Part shown: positions 1 through 8,124 of the stretch, piece after piece | Numbering within the stretch: position 1 is the first letter of the stretch | How the letters are laid out: every line of letters starts with the position of its first letter | Assembly (NCBI GenBank): GCA_900552425.1 | Contig: URZR01000001.1 | Coordinates: 1 to 32,891 of the forward strand | Length of the DNA stretch: 32,891 nucleotides | Direction of reading: 5' to 3' | From: an uncultured Collinsella sp. | Lineage (GTDB): Bacteria > Actinomycetota > Coriobacteriia > Coriobacteriales > Coriobacteriaceae | The notes under the pieces: generated by a model | Databases searched by the model: none | Told to the model about the DNA's origin: nothing | Seen by the model: the letters and a program-made list of their open reading frames with translations, nothing else | Made by a program: the position numbers and the translations under genes

Positions 1-669
1 CTGAGGCGCGGGCCCGCGTTCGACGAGACCGACGCGCTCGGGCGCAGGCGCGGCGCCCGGACGAGGGCGTTCTGGAGGTGGGCGGAGTCCTGCAGGCCGT
101 CCGACCCGGCCGCGGCGGCCGCCTTCGACCGCTACGTCGCCTGCGTGCGCTGCGCCGAGTCAGACAAGCGCGCCCTGGAGAAGAGGGTGCTCGCCGAGGC
201 CCGCGCCGACCGGTGGAGGGGCGCGGTCGAGGCGCTCCCGTGCATCAAGGGCATCGACGCCGTCACGGCGTTCTGCCTGGCCACCGAGGCGGGGTGCTCC
301 TCCGGGTTCCCCACCGCCGGCGCCTACGCCTCCTGGCTCGGCCTCGCGCCCTCCGAGCACTCGAGCGGCGAGAAGGAGGCCAAAGGCGGCATCGCCAAGA
401 CCGGGAACTCCGCCTCCAGGCGCGCCCTCGTCGAGGCGGCGTGGCACTTCAAGTCGTGCTCGCCGAAGCCCAAGGCGCCGCCGGCCGGCTCGGCCGTGCC
501 GGCGGCCGTGAAGCGGCGCTGCGACGACGCCGCCGCGCGCCTCCGCCGGAGGCACGAATCCCTCGGGGCGGCCGGCAAGCGGCCCTGCGTCGCCAACGTC
601 GCGGTCGCCCGCGAGCTCGCCTGCCGGGTCCGGGAGGTCGGCAGGCGCGCCGAGGGGGCGCTCGCGTAG
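1..669 (+). CDS. IS110-family transposase, 5' part cut by window edge
   Basis: The frame is open from base 1 to a TAG at 667-669, so at least 222 residues are visible and the start lies outside the window. The C-terminal half has the typical IS110/IS116/IS902 (transposase_20) pattern: an LPCIKGIDAVTAFCLATEAG stretch (about residues 79-98), then ASWLGLAPSEHSSGEK, GGIAKTGN and RRALVEAAWHF. The SSG serine lies where this family carries its catalytic serine. These enzymes move DNA using a RuvC-like domain plus this serine domain; the RuvC-like part would be upstream of the window. The coding sequence is far more GC-rich than the origin genes beside it, which fits horizontal arrival. No frameshift is visible in this part. 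Whether the element is complete cannot be judged. Confidence 0.85.
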   Translation: MRRGPAFDETDALGRRRGARTRAFWRWAESCRPSDPAAAAAFDRYVACVRCAESDKRALEKRVLAEARADRWRGAVEALPCIKGIDAVTAFCLATEAGCSSGFPTAGAYASWLGLAPSEHSSGEKEAKGGIAKTGNSASRRALVEAAWHFKSCSPKPKAPPAGSAVPAAVKRRCDDAAARLRRRHESLGAAGKRPCVANVAVARELACRVREVGRRAEGALA

Positions 670-945
670 CTCCCCGGGGCCCACATAGCCTTCCCGCCGG
701 GAGGGCCCGCGCTTCGACGCATCGCCGGGACCGGCTCACGACCCTTTTTATGGGCAGCCCGAGGGCCGCGCCCGACTATCGGGACTCCGAGGTTTTTCGA
801 AACGACGGTCCCGGACGCAGAATCGAAATGCGGTAGCGCGCGGCGACATACCTGAACCCGCATGCCGCGCCACGAGCCCGCGGATATTAGCTTGCCAGGC
901 GAGCGACGACTAACGAGCATCCGCGCGGGCCCGACCGGTCGGAAT
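1..945 (+). mobile_element. IS110-type insertion element, right part with noncoding tail
   Basis: The transposase frame is followed by about 280 bases without a convincing gene (670-945) that keep its very high GC content and are rich in short inverted repeats, including the palindrome CCGACCGGTCGG at 931-942. Composition drops near 945, which I take as a rough right boundary. No terminal inverted repeats or target duplication could be confirmed. IS110/IS1111 elements encode a guide (bridge/seek) RNA in a noncoding end, so this tail is a candidate place for one, but I see no decisive structure. Confidence 0.5.
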
Positions 946-951
946 ACGAGA

Positions 952-977
952 AGGTCCGGAAAGAAATTTCCGGACCT
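952..977. repeat. Perfect 11-bp inverted repeat with GAAA loop
   Basis: AGGTCCGGAAA at 952-962 is perfectly complementary to TTTCCGGACCT at 967-977, with loop GAAA. There is no T-run directly after the stem on either strand, so it is not a classic terminator. It lies between the IS110 tail and the tRNA-Ala terminator and could mark the element's end or be a structured transcript. Confidence 0.55.
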
Positions 978-1014
978 GGCAGCTTTTGCCTCTTGACAAT
1001 GGCTTTCTCATATT

Positions 1015-1040
1015 AAAAAGGGCACCCTTACGGATGCCCT
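1015..1040 (-). terminator. Terminator after tRNA-Ala
   Basis: On the minus strand GGGCATCC, loop GTAA and GGGTGCCC form an 8-bp stem followed directly by TTTTT (1015-1019). It lies 11 bases beyond the tRNA-Ala 3' end and closes the tRNA-Ile/tRNA-Ala transcript. Confidence 0.85.
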
Positions 1041-1051
1041 CATACATTCAA

Positions 1052-1127
1052 TGGTGGAGGTTAGGGGGATCGAACCCCTGACCTCAGGCTTGCAAAGCCC
1101 GCGCTCTCCCAGCTGAGCTAAACCCCC
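1052..1127 (-). tRNA. tRNA-Ala (anticodon TGC)
   Basis: A 76-base cloverleaf including an encoded CCA. The acceptor stem GGGGGTT pairs with AACCTCC and contains the G3:U70 wobble pair that identifies alanine tRNA. The anticodon loop CTTTGCAAG gives TGC, and the T arm reads GGGGTTCGATCCCC. It is the second gene of a tRNA-Ile/tRNA-Ala pair downstream of gyrA, an arrangement also known from mycobacteria. Confidence 0.97.
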
Positions 1128-1138
1128 ACGGAGACAGT

Positions 1139-1183
1139 AATAAACACCCCAGCGGCGACTCGGCTCTCGCTGGGGTGTTTATT
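1139..1183 (-). terminator. Long stem-loop between tRNA-Ile and tRNA-Ala
   Basis: AATAAACACCCCAGCG (1139-1154) and CGCTGGGGTGTTTATT (1168-1183) form a perfect 16-bp stem with a 13-base loop. It sits in the 67-base spacer between the two tRNAs. Its AT-rich base could act as a weak terminator on either strand, but in this position it may equally be a processing signal for the tRNA precursor. The structure is certain; the function is not. Confidence 0.5.
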
Positions 1184-1194
1184 GCGAAAGAAAG

Positions 1195-1271
1195 TGGTGG
1201 ACCTGACAAGATTCGAACTTGTGACCTCCCGGTTATCAGCCGGACGCTCTAACCAACTGAGCTACAGGTCC
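1195..1271 (-). tRNA. tRNA-Ile (anticodon GAT)
   Basis: A 77-base cloverleaf with encoded CCA. The acceptor stem GGACCTG pairs with CAGGTCC, the D arm contains AGCTCAGTTGGTTAGAGC, the anticodon loop CTGATAA gives GAT, and the T arm reads ACAAGTTCGAATCTTGT. It is the first gene after the promoter at 1286-1315. Confidence 0.97.
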
Positions 1272-1285
1272 ATCGCGCAAGGGAT

Positions 1286-1315
1286 ATATTAGACGAGTCG
1301 TTACGCGCACGTCAA
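1286..1315 (-). promoter_or_regulatory. Promoter of the tRNA-Ile/tRNA-Ala operon
   Basis: On the minus strand TTGACG is followed after 18 bases by TAATAT, 14 bases before the tRNA-Ile 5' end. The bases between the -10 box and the tRNA are GC-rich (TTGCGCGA), as often seen in stringently controlled stable-RNA promoters. Confidence 0.8.
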
Positions 1316-1318
1316 CAA

Positions 1319-1502
1319 CTTTTTTGAAAATCTTTGAGAGGGGTGGTCGCCGGGCTGACGAGATGGTTTTGGTTTGCTGCTCGGACAGTCCTGCGCAAGA
1401 CGAAGGCCACATTAAGTGGCCTTCTTTGCGTGCGGAACTCGCGACAAACCAAAACCATCTCGTCAGCCCGGCGACCATGGGGTCCCAAGGTTTTCAAAAA
1501 AG
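1319..1502. repeat. 184-bp fold-back element (long inverted repeat)
   Basis: The inner arms 1344-1375 and 1446-1477 are a perfect 32-bp inverted repeat (key part GCCGGGCTGACGAGATGG). Outer arms CTTTTTTGAAAA (1319-1330) and TTTTCAAAAAAG (1491-1502) are also perfectly complementary, with an imperfect stretch between. The roughly 70-base centre holds a further hairpin, GAAGGCCAC-ATTAA-GTGGCCTTC (1402-1424). The open frames crossing it are by-products of the symmetry; I see no gene. It fills most of the gap between gyrA and the tRNA promoter. It may be a MITE-like mobile element or a double terminator. No target duplication is evident. Confidence 0.8.
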
Positions 1503-1529
1503 CGGTCGGCGCGCAGGTGCGCCGACCGC
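1496..1529 (-). terminator. gyrA terminator
   Basis: On the minus strand GCGGTCGGCGC, a 6-base loop and GCGCCGACCGC form a perfect 11-bp stem, followed immediately by TTTTTT (1496-1501). It lies about 40 bases after the gyrA stop. Its T-run is part of the outer arm of the fold-back element. Confidence 0.88.
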
Positions 1530-1569
1530 CGATATATGGGGACTGATATTTTCTACCAGCTAGGGCCTC

Positions 1570-4311
1570 TTACTCGTCTAGGAGATCCTCTGGCATGTCG
1601 TTGCCGTCGCCTAGATCGACAGGGGTTTCTTCGGGGGCAGAGCCGTCTTCTGTGGCTTCGCCTTCGGGCTTCTCCTTGGCGGCCGTCATGCGGGCTACGG
1701 CGCAGATGCGGTCGTTGTCGTCGACGGTCATCATCTTGACGCCCTGGGTGGCGCGGCCGGTCTGGCTGATCTCGTCGGTCTTGACGCGAATGACCGTCGC
1801 GCCCTCCGTCACGATGAACAACTCGTGCTGCGGGCCCACCGTCTTCATGGCCGCGAGGTTGCCCTTACGCTCGGTCATTTGGATGGTGTAGACGCCCTGG
1901 CCGCCGCGATTCTGCTCCGGGTAGTCCGCGACCGGCGTGCGCTTGCCGTAGCCTCGCTCGGTGATGACGAATAAATCGCCGTTGCCGTTAGTGACTTCCA
2001 TGCCCAGAACGCTCACGCCGTCCTTCATACCGATACCGCGAACGCCGCTAGTATCGCGGCCGGTGGCGCGCACCTGCTCCTCGGAGAACATGATCGCCTT
2101 GCCCGCGGTGGTGGCCAGGATAATCTTGTCGCCCTCGCGCACGCGGCGCACGTTCAGCAGCGCGTCGTCGTCACGCAGGTTGATAGCGATCAGGCCGTCG
2201 CGGCGGCTGCGGTCATATGCGCTCATCACGGTCTTCTTGACCATGCCGCTCTTGGTGGCAAACATCAGGTACTCGTCGGCAGGGAACTCGCGGCAGCTGA
2301 TGACGCTCGCGATCTTCTCGCCCTCCTCGAAGGGCAGCAGGTTGACGATCGCGGTACCGCGCGCCTGGCGCGTACCCACCGGCAGCTCGTGCACCTTCAG
2401 GCGATAGACCTTACCCTTGCTCGAGAAGAACAGCACGTACTCGTGCGTGGACGCGATGAACATCTCGTCGATGACATCGTCCTCTTTGAGGTTGACGCCC
2501 GACACGCCCTTGCCGCCGCGCTTCTGGGCTCGGTAGGCGGCCACCGGGATGCGCTTGACATAGCCGGTGTGGGTGATGGTCACGACCATGTCCTCATCGG
2601 CAATGAGGTCCTCGACGTCCAGGTCCTTCTCGACATGGCTGATCTCGGTGCGGCGCTTATCGCCGAACTTCTTGGAGATCTCGCGCATCTCTTCCTTAAT
2701 GACGCCCAGGATCTTCTCCTCGTGCGCCAGCAGGTCCTCGTAGTAGGCGATGGCGCGGCGCAGGCCGTCCAGCTCTTCCTGGATCTTGTCGCGCTCCAGG
2801 CCGGTCAGGCGGCGCAGCTTCATCTCGAGGATGGCCGTGGTCTGCTCGGGCGTAAAGCCAAAGCGCTCGATCAGGCGGCTGCTGGCCTCGGAATCGGTCT
2901 GCGAGGAACGGATGATGCTGATGACCTCGTCAATATGGTCGAGAGCCATCAGGTAGCCCTCAAGGATATGCGCGCGGGCCCGGGCCTTCTTAAGGTCGAA
3001 GCGGGTGCGGCGGGTGACGACGTCGACCTGGTGGTCGATGTAGTGGGAGAGAATCTCGCGCAGCGACAGGCACTTGGGCACGCCGTTGACCAAGGCGAGG
3101 TTGTTCACGCCAAAGGTGTTCTGCAGCGAGGTGTACTTGTACAGGTTGTTGAGCACGACCTGCGGAATGACGCCCTTCTTGAGCTCGATGACCAGACGGA
3201 TGCCCTTCTGGTTGGACTCATCGCGCATGTCCGAGATGCCCTCGATGCGCTTGTCGTTGACGAGCTGGGCGATCTTCTCCTGCAGGGTGCCCTTGTTGAC
3301 CATGTAGGGAATCTCGGTAAAGACCAGGCGGCTGCGGCCGGTCTTGGTGGACTCCACGTGGGCCTTGGCGCGCACGGTAATGGAGCCGCGGCCGGTCTCG
3401 TAGCTCTGCTTAATACCGGCACTGCCCATGATGATGGCGCCGGTGGGGAAGTCCGGACCGGGCATGATCTGCATGAGCTCGTCGACAGTGGCGTCGGGAT
3501 TATCGATCAGGTAGCAGGTTGCCTCGATCGCCTCGGTGAGGTTATGCGGGGCGATATTGGTGGCCATGCCGACGGCGATGCCCTGGCTACCGTTGACCAG
3601 CAGGTTGGGGAAGCGCGCAGGCAGTGCCACGGGCTCGGCGAGCGATTCGTCGTAGTTGGGCTGCCAGTCGACGGTATCCTTCTGCAGGTCACGCAGCAGT
3701 TCCATGGCGGGCTTGGCCAGGCGGCTCTCGGTGTAACGCATGGCTGCCGCGCCGTCGCCGTCGATGTTGCCGAAGTTGCCGTGACCGTCGATGAGCGGCG
3801 TGCGCATGGAGAACCACTGCGCCAGGCGGACCATGGCCTCATAGACCGCGGAGTCGCCATGCGGGTGGTACTTACCGATAACTTCGCCGACCGTCCAGGC
3901 CGACTTCTTGTGCGGGCGGTTGGGGTAGATGCCGCTCTCGTTCATCGCGTACAGGATGCGGCGGTGCACCGGCTTTAAGCCATCGCGCACGTCCGGCAGG
4001 GCGCGCGCCGTGATGACCGACATCGAATACTCGATAAACGACTGCTTCATCTCGCGGCCAAACTCCGAAATCTGGAGCTGGCCGCCGTTGATATCCTCGC
4101 CGGCCGAGGCGCCACGATCGACTTCGCCAAAGCTCTCCTCGAGCTCACCGTCGTCGTCCTCTTCCTCGTCATCATCGGCATCGGGGTTATAGGCGTCAGG
4201 ATCACCGTCCTCGCCCTGCTCAGCGCGGGCAAGCAGGCGCTTCAGATCGTCGGGCATGCCGGCATCGCCGGCCTCGCCCATACCCTCGTTGTTGTTGATA
4301 TCGTCTGCCAC
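1570..4311 (-). CDS. gyrA: DNA gyrase subunit A
   Basis: A 913-residue cleavage and rejoining subunit of gyrase, the ATP-dependent topoisomerase that introduces negative supercoils as A2B2 with GyrB. The catalytic tyrosine is Tyr193 in MRYTESRL. The quinolone-determining region HPHGDSAVYEAM has Ser154 and Glu158 at the two resistance positions, which is the sensitive-type residue pattern. The GyrA box QKRGGKG at 596-602 marks the DNA-wrapping C-terminal domain, which separates gyrase from topoisomerase IV. An acidic extension of about 75 residues (DDDEEEDDDGE core) precedes the usual start of the family, and the C-terminus is also acidic. The start is GTG at 4311 with GAGGAGG just upstream. 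Only 11 bases separate it from gyrB, so the two are one operon. Confidence 0.98.
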   Translation of the reverse strand: MADDINNNEGMGEAGDAGMPDDLKRLLARAEQGEDGDPDAYNPDADDDEEEDDDGELEESFGEVDRGASAGEDINGGQLQISEFGREMKQSFIEYSMSVITARALPDVRDGLKPVHRRILYAMNESGIYPNRPHKKSAWTVGEVIGKYHPHGDSAVYEAMVRLAQWFSMRTPLIDGHGNFGNIDGDGAAAMRYTESRLAKPAMELLRDLQKDTVDWQPNYDESLAEPVALPARFPNLLVNGSQGIAVGMATNIAPHNLTEAIEATCYLIDNPDATVDELMQIMPGPDFPTGAIIMGSAGIKQSYETGRGSITVRAKAHVESTKTGRSRLVFTEIPYMVNKGTLQEKIAQLVNDKRIEGISDMRDESNQKGIRLVIELKKGVIPQVVLNNLYKYTSLQNTFGVNNLALVNGVPKCLSLREILSHYIDHQVDVVTRRTRFDLKKARARAHILEGYLMALDHIDEVISIIRSSQTDSEASSRLIERFGFTPEQTTAILEMKLRRLTGLERDKIQEELDGLRRAIAYYEDLLAHEEKILGVIKEEMREISKKFGDKRRTEISHVEKDLDVEDLIADEDMVVTITHTGYVKRIPVAAYRAQKRGGKGVSGVNLKEDDVIDEMFIASTHEYVLFFSSKGKVYRLKVHELPVGTRQARGTAIVNLLPFEEGEKIASVISCREFPADEYLMFATKSGMVKKTVMSAYDRSRRDGLIAINLRDDDALLNVRRVREGDKIILATTAGKAIMFSEEQVRATGRDTSGVRGIGMKDGVSVLGMEVTNGNGDLFVITERGYGKRTPVADYPEQNRGGQGVYTIQMTERKGNLAAMKTVGPQHELFIVTEGATVIRVKTDEISQTGRATQGVKMMTVDDNDRICAVARMTAAKEKPEGEATEDGSAPEETPVDLGDGNDMPEDLLDE

Positions 4312-4322
4312 GTTACCTCCTC

Positions 4323-6353
4323 TTAAGCATCAAGGAAACGCGCGTCATGCGCATGTTTTTCAATGTACTCGCGGCGATAGCCGACCTCGGAACCCATCAG
4401 CTCACGCACGGCGCGGTCCGCCACCACGGCGTCCTCGATCGACACGCGCTGCAGGATGCGGGTCTTGGGGTCCATCGTCGTCGAGGCAAGCTGCTTGGGG
4501 TCCATCTCGCCCAGACCCTTGTAGCGCTGGACGGTATAGCCCTTGCGCTTCTTGGTGATCTTGCCGTCCTTGGCCTTGCCGTCCTCGTCGTCCTCGTCGG
4601 GGTTCAGGCCCAGGCTCTGAATGGTGTCGCGCAGGATCTCGTCTTCGGGCTGGCGGCCGTTGGGATACACGTAGTGGATCTTGTTGCGCACCTTAATGCC
4701 AAAGATAGGCGGGCAGGCAACATAGACGTAGCCGGCATCGATCAGCGGACGCATGTACTTGTAGAAGAACGTCAGCAGCAGGATGCGGATATGCGCACCG
4801 TCAACGTCTGCATCGGTCATGATGATGATCTTGTGGTAGCGCGCCTTGGTGATATCGAAGTCGCCGCCGTCGCCGGCACTCGTCGTGACACCGCAGCCGA
4901 TCGCGGTAATCAGCGACTGGATGGTGTCGCTCGAGAACGCGCGATGGTCACCAACGCGTTCGACGTTCAGAATCTTGCCGCGCAGGGGCAGAATCGCCTG
5001 GATGTCTCGGCGACGGCCGTCCTTGGCCGAACCGCCTGCCGAGTCGCCCTCTACGATGAAGAGCTCGGTCAGCTCGGCATCGCGCACTGAGCAGTCAGCG
5101 AGCTTACCGGGCAGGGACGCCGTCTCGAGCAGGCTCTTGCGGCGGGTCGCCTCGCGCGCCTTGCGGGCGGCGTTGCGCGCCTTGCAGGCCTGTTGCGCCT
5201 TCTTGACGATCTCGCGGGCGGGCTTGGGATGCTCCTCCAAGTAATCGGCGAGGCCGTCGGTCACGATCTTGAGCGTGAGCGCGCGCATATAGGAGCTACC
5301 GAGCTTGGCCTTGGTCTGCCCCTCAAACTGCGGATCGGGCAGCTTGACCGAGATAACGGCCGAAAGGCCCTCGCGCACATCGTCGCCGGTCAGGTTGGCG
5401 TCTTTTTCCTTGAGCAGGTTCTGTTTGCGCGCGTAGTCGTTGATCACGCGGGTGAGCGCGGTGCGGAAGCCCTCAAGGTGCATGCCGCCCTCGGGAGTGT
5501 AGATGTCGTTGGCAAACGACATGACGTTCTCGCCGTAGCCGCTATTCCACTGCAGGGAAACCTCGACCTCGCCCATCTTGGTCACAGGCGCGTCCGGATC
5601 CGATTTGCCCTCGATGTAGATGGGCTCCTTAAAGGCCTCGGGGACGTCCTTGCCCTCGTTGAGGAACTTGACGAAGTCGATGATGCCGCCCTCGTAGCAA
5701 AACTCCTCCACGTGGGGAGTCGCCTCGCGCTCGTCGGTCAGCACGATCTTGAGGTTCTTATTGAGGAACGCTGTCTCCTGCAGACGGTTGTGCAGCGTAT
5801 CGAAATCGTAGATGCAGGTCTCGAAGATCTCGTCGTCGGGCCAGAAGGTGACGGTGGTGCCCGTTGAATCCGAGGTGCCCACGACCTCCATCTTCTTGAC
5901 GGTCTTGCCGCGCGAGAACTCCATCTCGTAGGTGTTGCCATCGCGACGAACCTGAACGACCACGCGCTTGGACAGTGCGTTGACGACGGAGATGCCCACG
6001 CCGTGCAGGCCGCCCGAGACCTTATAGGCCGAGTTATCGAACTTACCGCCGGCGTGCAAGATCGTCATGACGACCTCGAGCGTCGGGATCTTTTTAACAG
6101 GGTGCTCGTCGACGGGGATGCCGCGCCCGTTGTCGACGACCGTGATGGAGTTGTCGGCGTGGACCGTCACCTGGATCTCGGTGCAGAAACCGGCCATGGC
6201 CTCGTCGACGGAGTTGTCAACGATCTCCCACACCAGGTGATGCAGACCGCTGGCGCTCGTCGAGCCGATATACATGCCCGGGCGCTTACGAACGGCCTCG
6301 AGACCTTCGAGAATCTTAATCTCGCCGCCATCGTAATCGTTTTCGTTTGCCAC
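4323..6353 (-). CDS. gyrB: DNA gyrase subunit B
   Basis: A 676-residue ATPase subunit of gyrase. The GHKL ATP site is visible as EIVDNSVDEA (about residues 43-52), DNGRGIPV and GGLHGVG. The TOPRIM domain has EGDSAGGSAK (from about 435), LRGKILNVE and DADVDGAHI, whose acidic residues bind the metal used in cleavage. The frame can be extended six codons to a TTG at 6371, but AGGAGG lies inside that extension, four bases before GTG at 6353, so GTG is chosen. The gene follows a terminator and has its own possible promoter, so gyrB-gyrA may be expressed apart from the dnaA-recF genes. The length fits the short Gram-positive class of about 640-680 residues. Confidence 0.97.
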   Translation of the reverse strand: MANENDYDGGEIKILEGLEAVRKRPGMYIGSTSASGLHHLVWEIVDNSVDEAMAGFCTEIQVTVHADNSITVVDNGRGIPVDEHPVKKIPTLEVVMTILHAGGKFDNSAYKVSGGLHGVGISVVNALSKRVVVQVRRDGNTYEMEFSRGKTVKKMEVVGTSDSTGTTVTFWPDDEIFETCIYDFDTLHNRLQETAFLNKNLKIVLTDEREATPHVEEFCYEGGIIDFVKFLNEGKDVPEAFKEPIYIEGKSDPDAPVTKMGEVEVSLQWNSGYGENVMSFANDIYTPEGGMHLEGFRTALTRVINDYARKQNLLKEKDANLTGDDVREGLSAVISVKLPDPQFEGQTKAKLGSSYMRALTLKIVTDGLADYLEEHPKPAREIVKKAQQACKARNAARKAREATRRKSLLETASLPGKLADCSVRDAELTELFIVEGDSAGGSAKDGRRRDIQAILPLRGKILNVERVGDHRAFSSDTIQSLITAIGCGVTTSAGDGGDFDITKARYHKIIIMTDADVDGAHIRILLLTFFYKYMRPLIDAGYVYVACPPIFGIKVRNKIHYVYPNGRQPEDEILRDTIQSLGLNPDEDDEDGKAKDGKITKKRKGYTVQRYKGLGEMDPKQLASTTMDPKTRILQRVSIEDAVVADRAVRELMGSEVGYRREYIEKHAHDARFLDA

Positions 6354-6376
6354 ACGTCCTCCTTCAGTCAAGAAAA

Positions 6377-6405
6377 TGTGTACAGCCTTACTAGTTTATC
6401 GTAAA
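6377..6405 (-). promoter_or_regulatory. Possible gyrB promoter
   Basis: On the minus strand TTTACG is followed after 17 bases by TACACA, ahead of the gyrB start. The -35 part overlaps the T-run of the upstream terminator. The match to consensus is only moderate. Confidence 0.35.
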
Positions 6406-6432
6406 AAAATACCCTCGGGACCGAGGGTATTT
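6403..6432 (-). terminator. Terminator after the dciA-like gene
   Basis: On the minus strand AAATACCCTCG and CGAGGGTATTT pair, with a 4-base loop, followed by a T-run. It separates the upstream dnaA-dnaN-recF-dciA genes from gyrB. Confidence 0.88.
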
Positions 6433-6458
6433 GGCTCTACAAGGCCACCAGATGCGAT

Positions 6459-7022
6459 TTAAGGCTCTTTTTTGCTTTGCACGCCCTTGGCCCACTCGGC
6501 ACTGGCTCTCATGGCATTCTCGAGGGCCTCGCGCAGTTTTTGGTCTTCGATGGGCGCCACCTGGCGCTCGATCTCGGTGCACTCGGCCTCACTTAGGTCG
6601 GCGTGCGGGGCCGGCGGTCGCTCGGTCGTCGCCGGGCGCAGGCGCTCCTTGGCGGCGGGCGGCGTGTGACCGGGCGCGGTGGTTTTGAACACCAGGCCGT
6701 CCACATGCGCACCGGCGCGCTCCATGCGCGCGCGGATGATCTCGCGCAACAACGTCATTTCCTGCGTCCACGAGGGCGAGTCGAGATACACCAGCAGCTC
6801 ATTGGACTCGGGCAGGTAGCGCAGTCCCGTCACATGCCGCCCCTCGCGCGTGCCCGAGCACACCGCGTTCCATGCGCGATAGACCGTGCGCGACTCCTCG
6901 GCGGCCTCCATCTGCGCACGGCGCTTAGGCGTTGCAGCCGCCAGGATGCGCTGGCGCTCTGCGTTCAAAAACCCGCTGAAGGCGACTGTCTCGCTCTCGC
7001 GCTCGTAATTAGCACGTCTCAC
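6459..7022 (-). CDS. dciA: DUF721 / DciA-like protein
   Basis: A 187-residue protein with the DUF721 pattern at about residues 40-115: VYRAWNAVCSG, RYLPESNELLVYLDSPSWTQEMTLLREIIRARM. In bacteria without DnaC/DnaI-type loaders, DUF721 proteins (DciA) help load the replicative helicase, and actinobacteria typically carry one directly after recF, as here. The C-terminal part (Pro/Ala/Glu-rich, then a helical tail) is not diagnostic. The GTG start at 7022 overlaps the 3' end of recF by 14 bases, which suggests translational coupling. The family is quite sure; the loader role is taken from relatives. Confidence 0.85.
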   Translation of the reverse strand: MRRANYERESETVAFSGFLNAERQRILAAATPKRRAQMEAAEESRTVYRAWNAVCSGTREGRHVTGLRYLPESNELLVYLDSPSWTQEMTLLREIIRARMERAGAHVDGLVFKTTAPGHTPPAAKERLRPATTERPPAPHADLSEAECTEIERQVAPIEDQKLREALENAMRASAEWAKGVQSKKEP

Positions 7023-8115
7023 CCATGCTCACCACCTTGGCTCGATCAAGCAGGTCATCGGTAAAGTACCCCAGGTTGGTCGTAGTTATGACCGTCTGGA
7101 TATCATCGCCGATCAGCCGCAGGAAAGCGCCGCGACGCTCGCCGTCGAGCTCGCTCATCACGTCGTCCAAAAGCAGCAGTGGGGCGGTGCCCAGGACATC
7201 GCGAGCCACGGCAACCTCGGCCACCTTCCAGGACAGCACCAGCGTGCGCTGCTGTCCTTGGCTGGCAAACGAACGGGCGGAGCGACCCGCCACGGTAAAC
7301 TCAATCTCGTCGCGATGCGGTCCCACCAGCGTCACGCCGCGGCGAATTTCCTCGTCGGCATGCTCGTCAAGGGCGGCCAGCATGCGCTCGTACGCCCAGC
7401 CCTTCAGCTCTTCGCGATCCTCGACCTGGGGCAAATCCCCCAGCGTGGACGCATAGGACACGTTGGCGGCCTCACCGGACGCCACTTGCCCGTAGGCAGC
7501 GCGCACATGGCCCGCCAGCCGGTCGAGTAGGGCCAACCGGTGCACGAGCAGGGCCGAGCCCGCGCGGGCAATCGAATCGTTCCACGCGCCGAGCATCTCG
7601 CGGCAGCACCAGGTCTCCTTGAGCAAGGCATTACGCTGGGTCACGCAACGCCCATAGGCGCTCGCAAGATCGGCATAGCGTGCGCTCAGTTGCATGCCAA
7701 AGTCATCGAGGGCGGCGCGGCGCACACTGGCGCCTCGCTTAACCATGTCCAGATGGTCGGGACAAAACAGCACGCTCGGCAGAACCCCGCGCACACCGGC
7801 GGCGGAGCATCTCTTGCCGTTGCGGCTAAACGAGCGCTTACCGTCCCCCGCGCTCAATCCCATATCAAGCACGCGGCCGTCGCCCTCGAGCCTCAGCTCG
7901 ACCTTGCACGAGCCCACGCCGTCATGGACGAGCTCGGCTGCGGTCGGATGCCTAAACGAGGCGCCGCTCGTCAGCAGCTGCAGCGCCTCTATGAGATTGG
8001 TCTTTCCCGCTGCGTTGGGTCCCGCAAGTATCGTCACGCCCTCGTCCAGGGCAAGGCGATAGCTATCGAAGCTGCGGTAGTGCGCGACGGAAAGATCGCG
8101 GGCGAACATGGTCAT
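7009..8115 (-). CDS. recF: RecF recombination mediator / gap-repair ATPase
   Basis: A 368-residue SMC-like ABC ATPase that binds gapped DNA and, with RecO and RecR, helps load RecA at stalled forks. Walker A is GPNAAGKT (residues 32-39), the signature motif is SQGQQRTLVLSWK, and Walker B with its D-loop is LLLLDDVMSELD. Length is normal for RecF. The start ATG at 8115 lies 9 bases after the dnaN stop. There is a second in-frame ATG two codons later and no strong ribosome site, so translation is probably coupled to dnaN. Confidence 0.97.
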   Translation of the reverse strand: MTMFARDLSVAHYRSFDSYRLALDEGVTILAGPNAAGKTNLIEALQLLTSGASFRHPTAAELVHDGVGSCKVELRLEGDGRVLDMGLSAGDGKRSFSRNGKRCSAAGVRGVLPSVLFCPDHLDMVKRGASVRRAALDDFGMQLSARYADLASAYGRCVTQRNALLKETWCCREMLGAWNDSIARAGSALLVHRLALLDRLAGHVRAAYGQVASGEAANVSYASTLGDLPQVEDREELKGWAYERMLAALDEHADEEIRRGVTLVGPHRDEIEFTVAGRSARSFASQGQQRTLVLSWKVAEVAVARDVLGTAPLLLLDDVMSELDGERRGAFLRLIGDDIQTVITTTNLGYFTDDLLDRAKVVSMGETC

Positions 8116-8124
8116 GGCGCAGCG

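Noticed and set aside
993..1016. TTGACA and TATTAA near the IS110 tail as a rightward promoter
   Set aside because: The spacer is only 12 bases, and the supposed -10 overlaps the terminator of the leftward tRNA operon.
1236..1563. Several open frames of 60-100 codons across the gyrA-tRNA gap
   Set aside because: They read through the arms of the long inverted repeat on both strands and through tRNA-Ile, with similar peptides because of the symmetry.
2389..3978. A 529-codon open frame opposite gyrA, and similar long frames opposite gyrB, dnaN, dnaA and the M28-like gene
   Set aside because: These are antisense frames kept open by high GC content and codon bias; their translations show no family motif.
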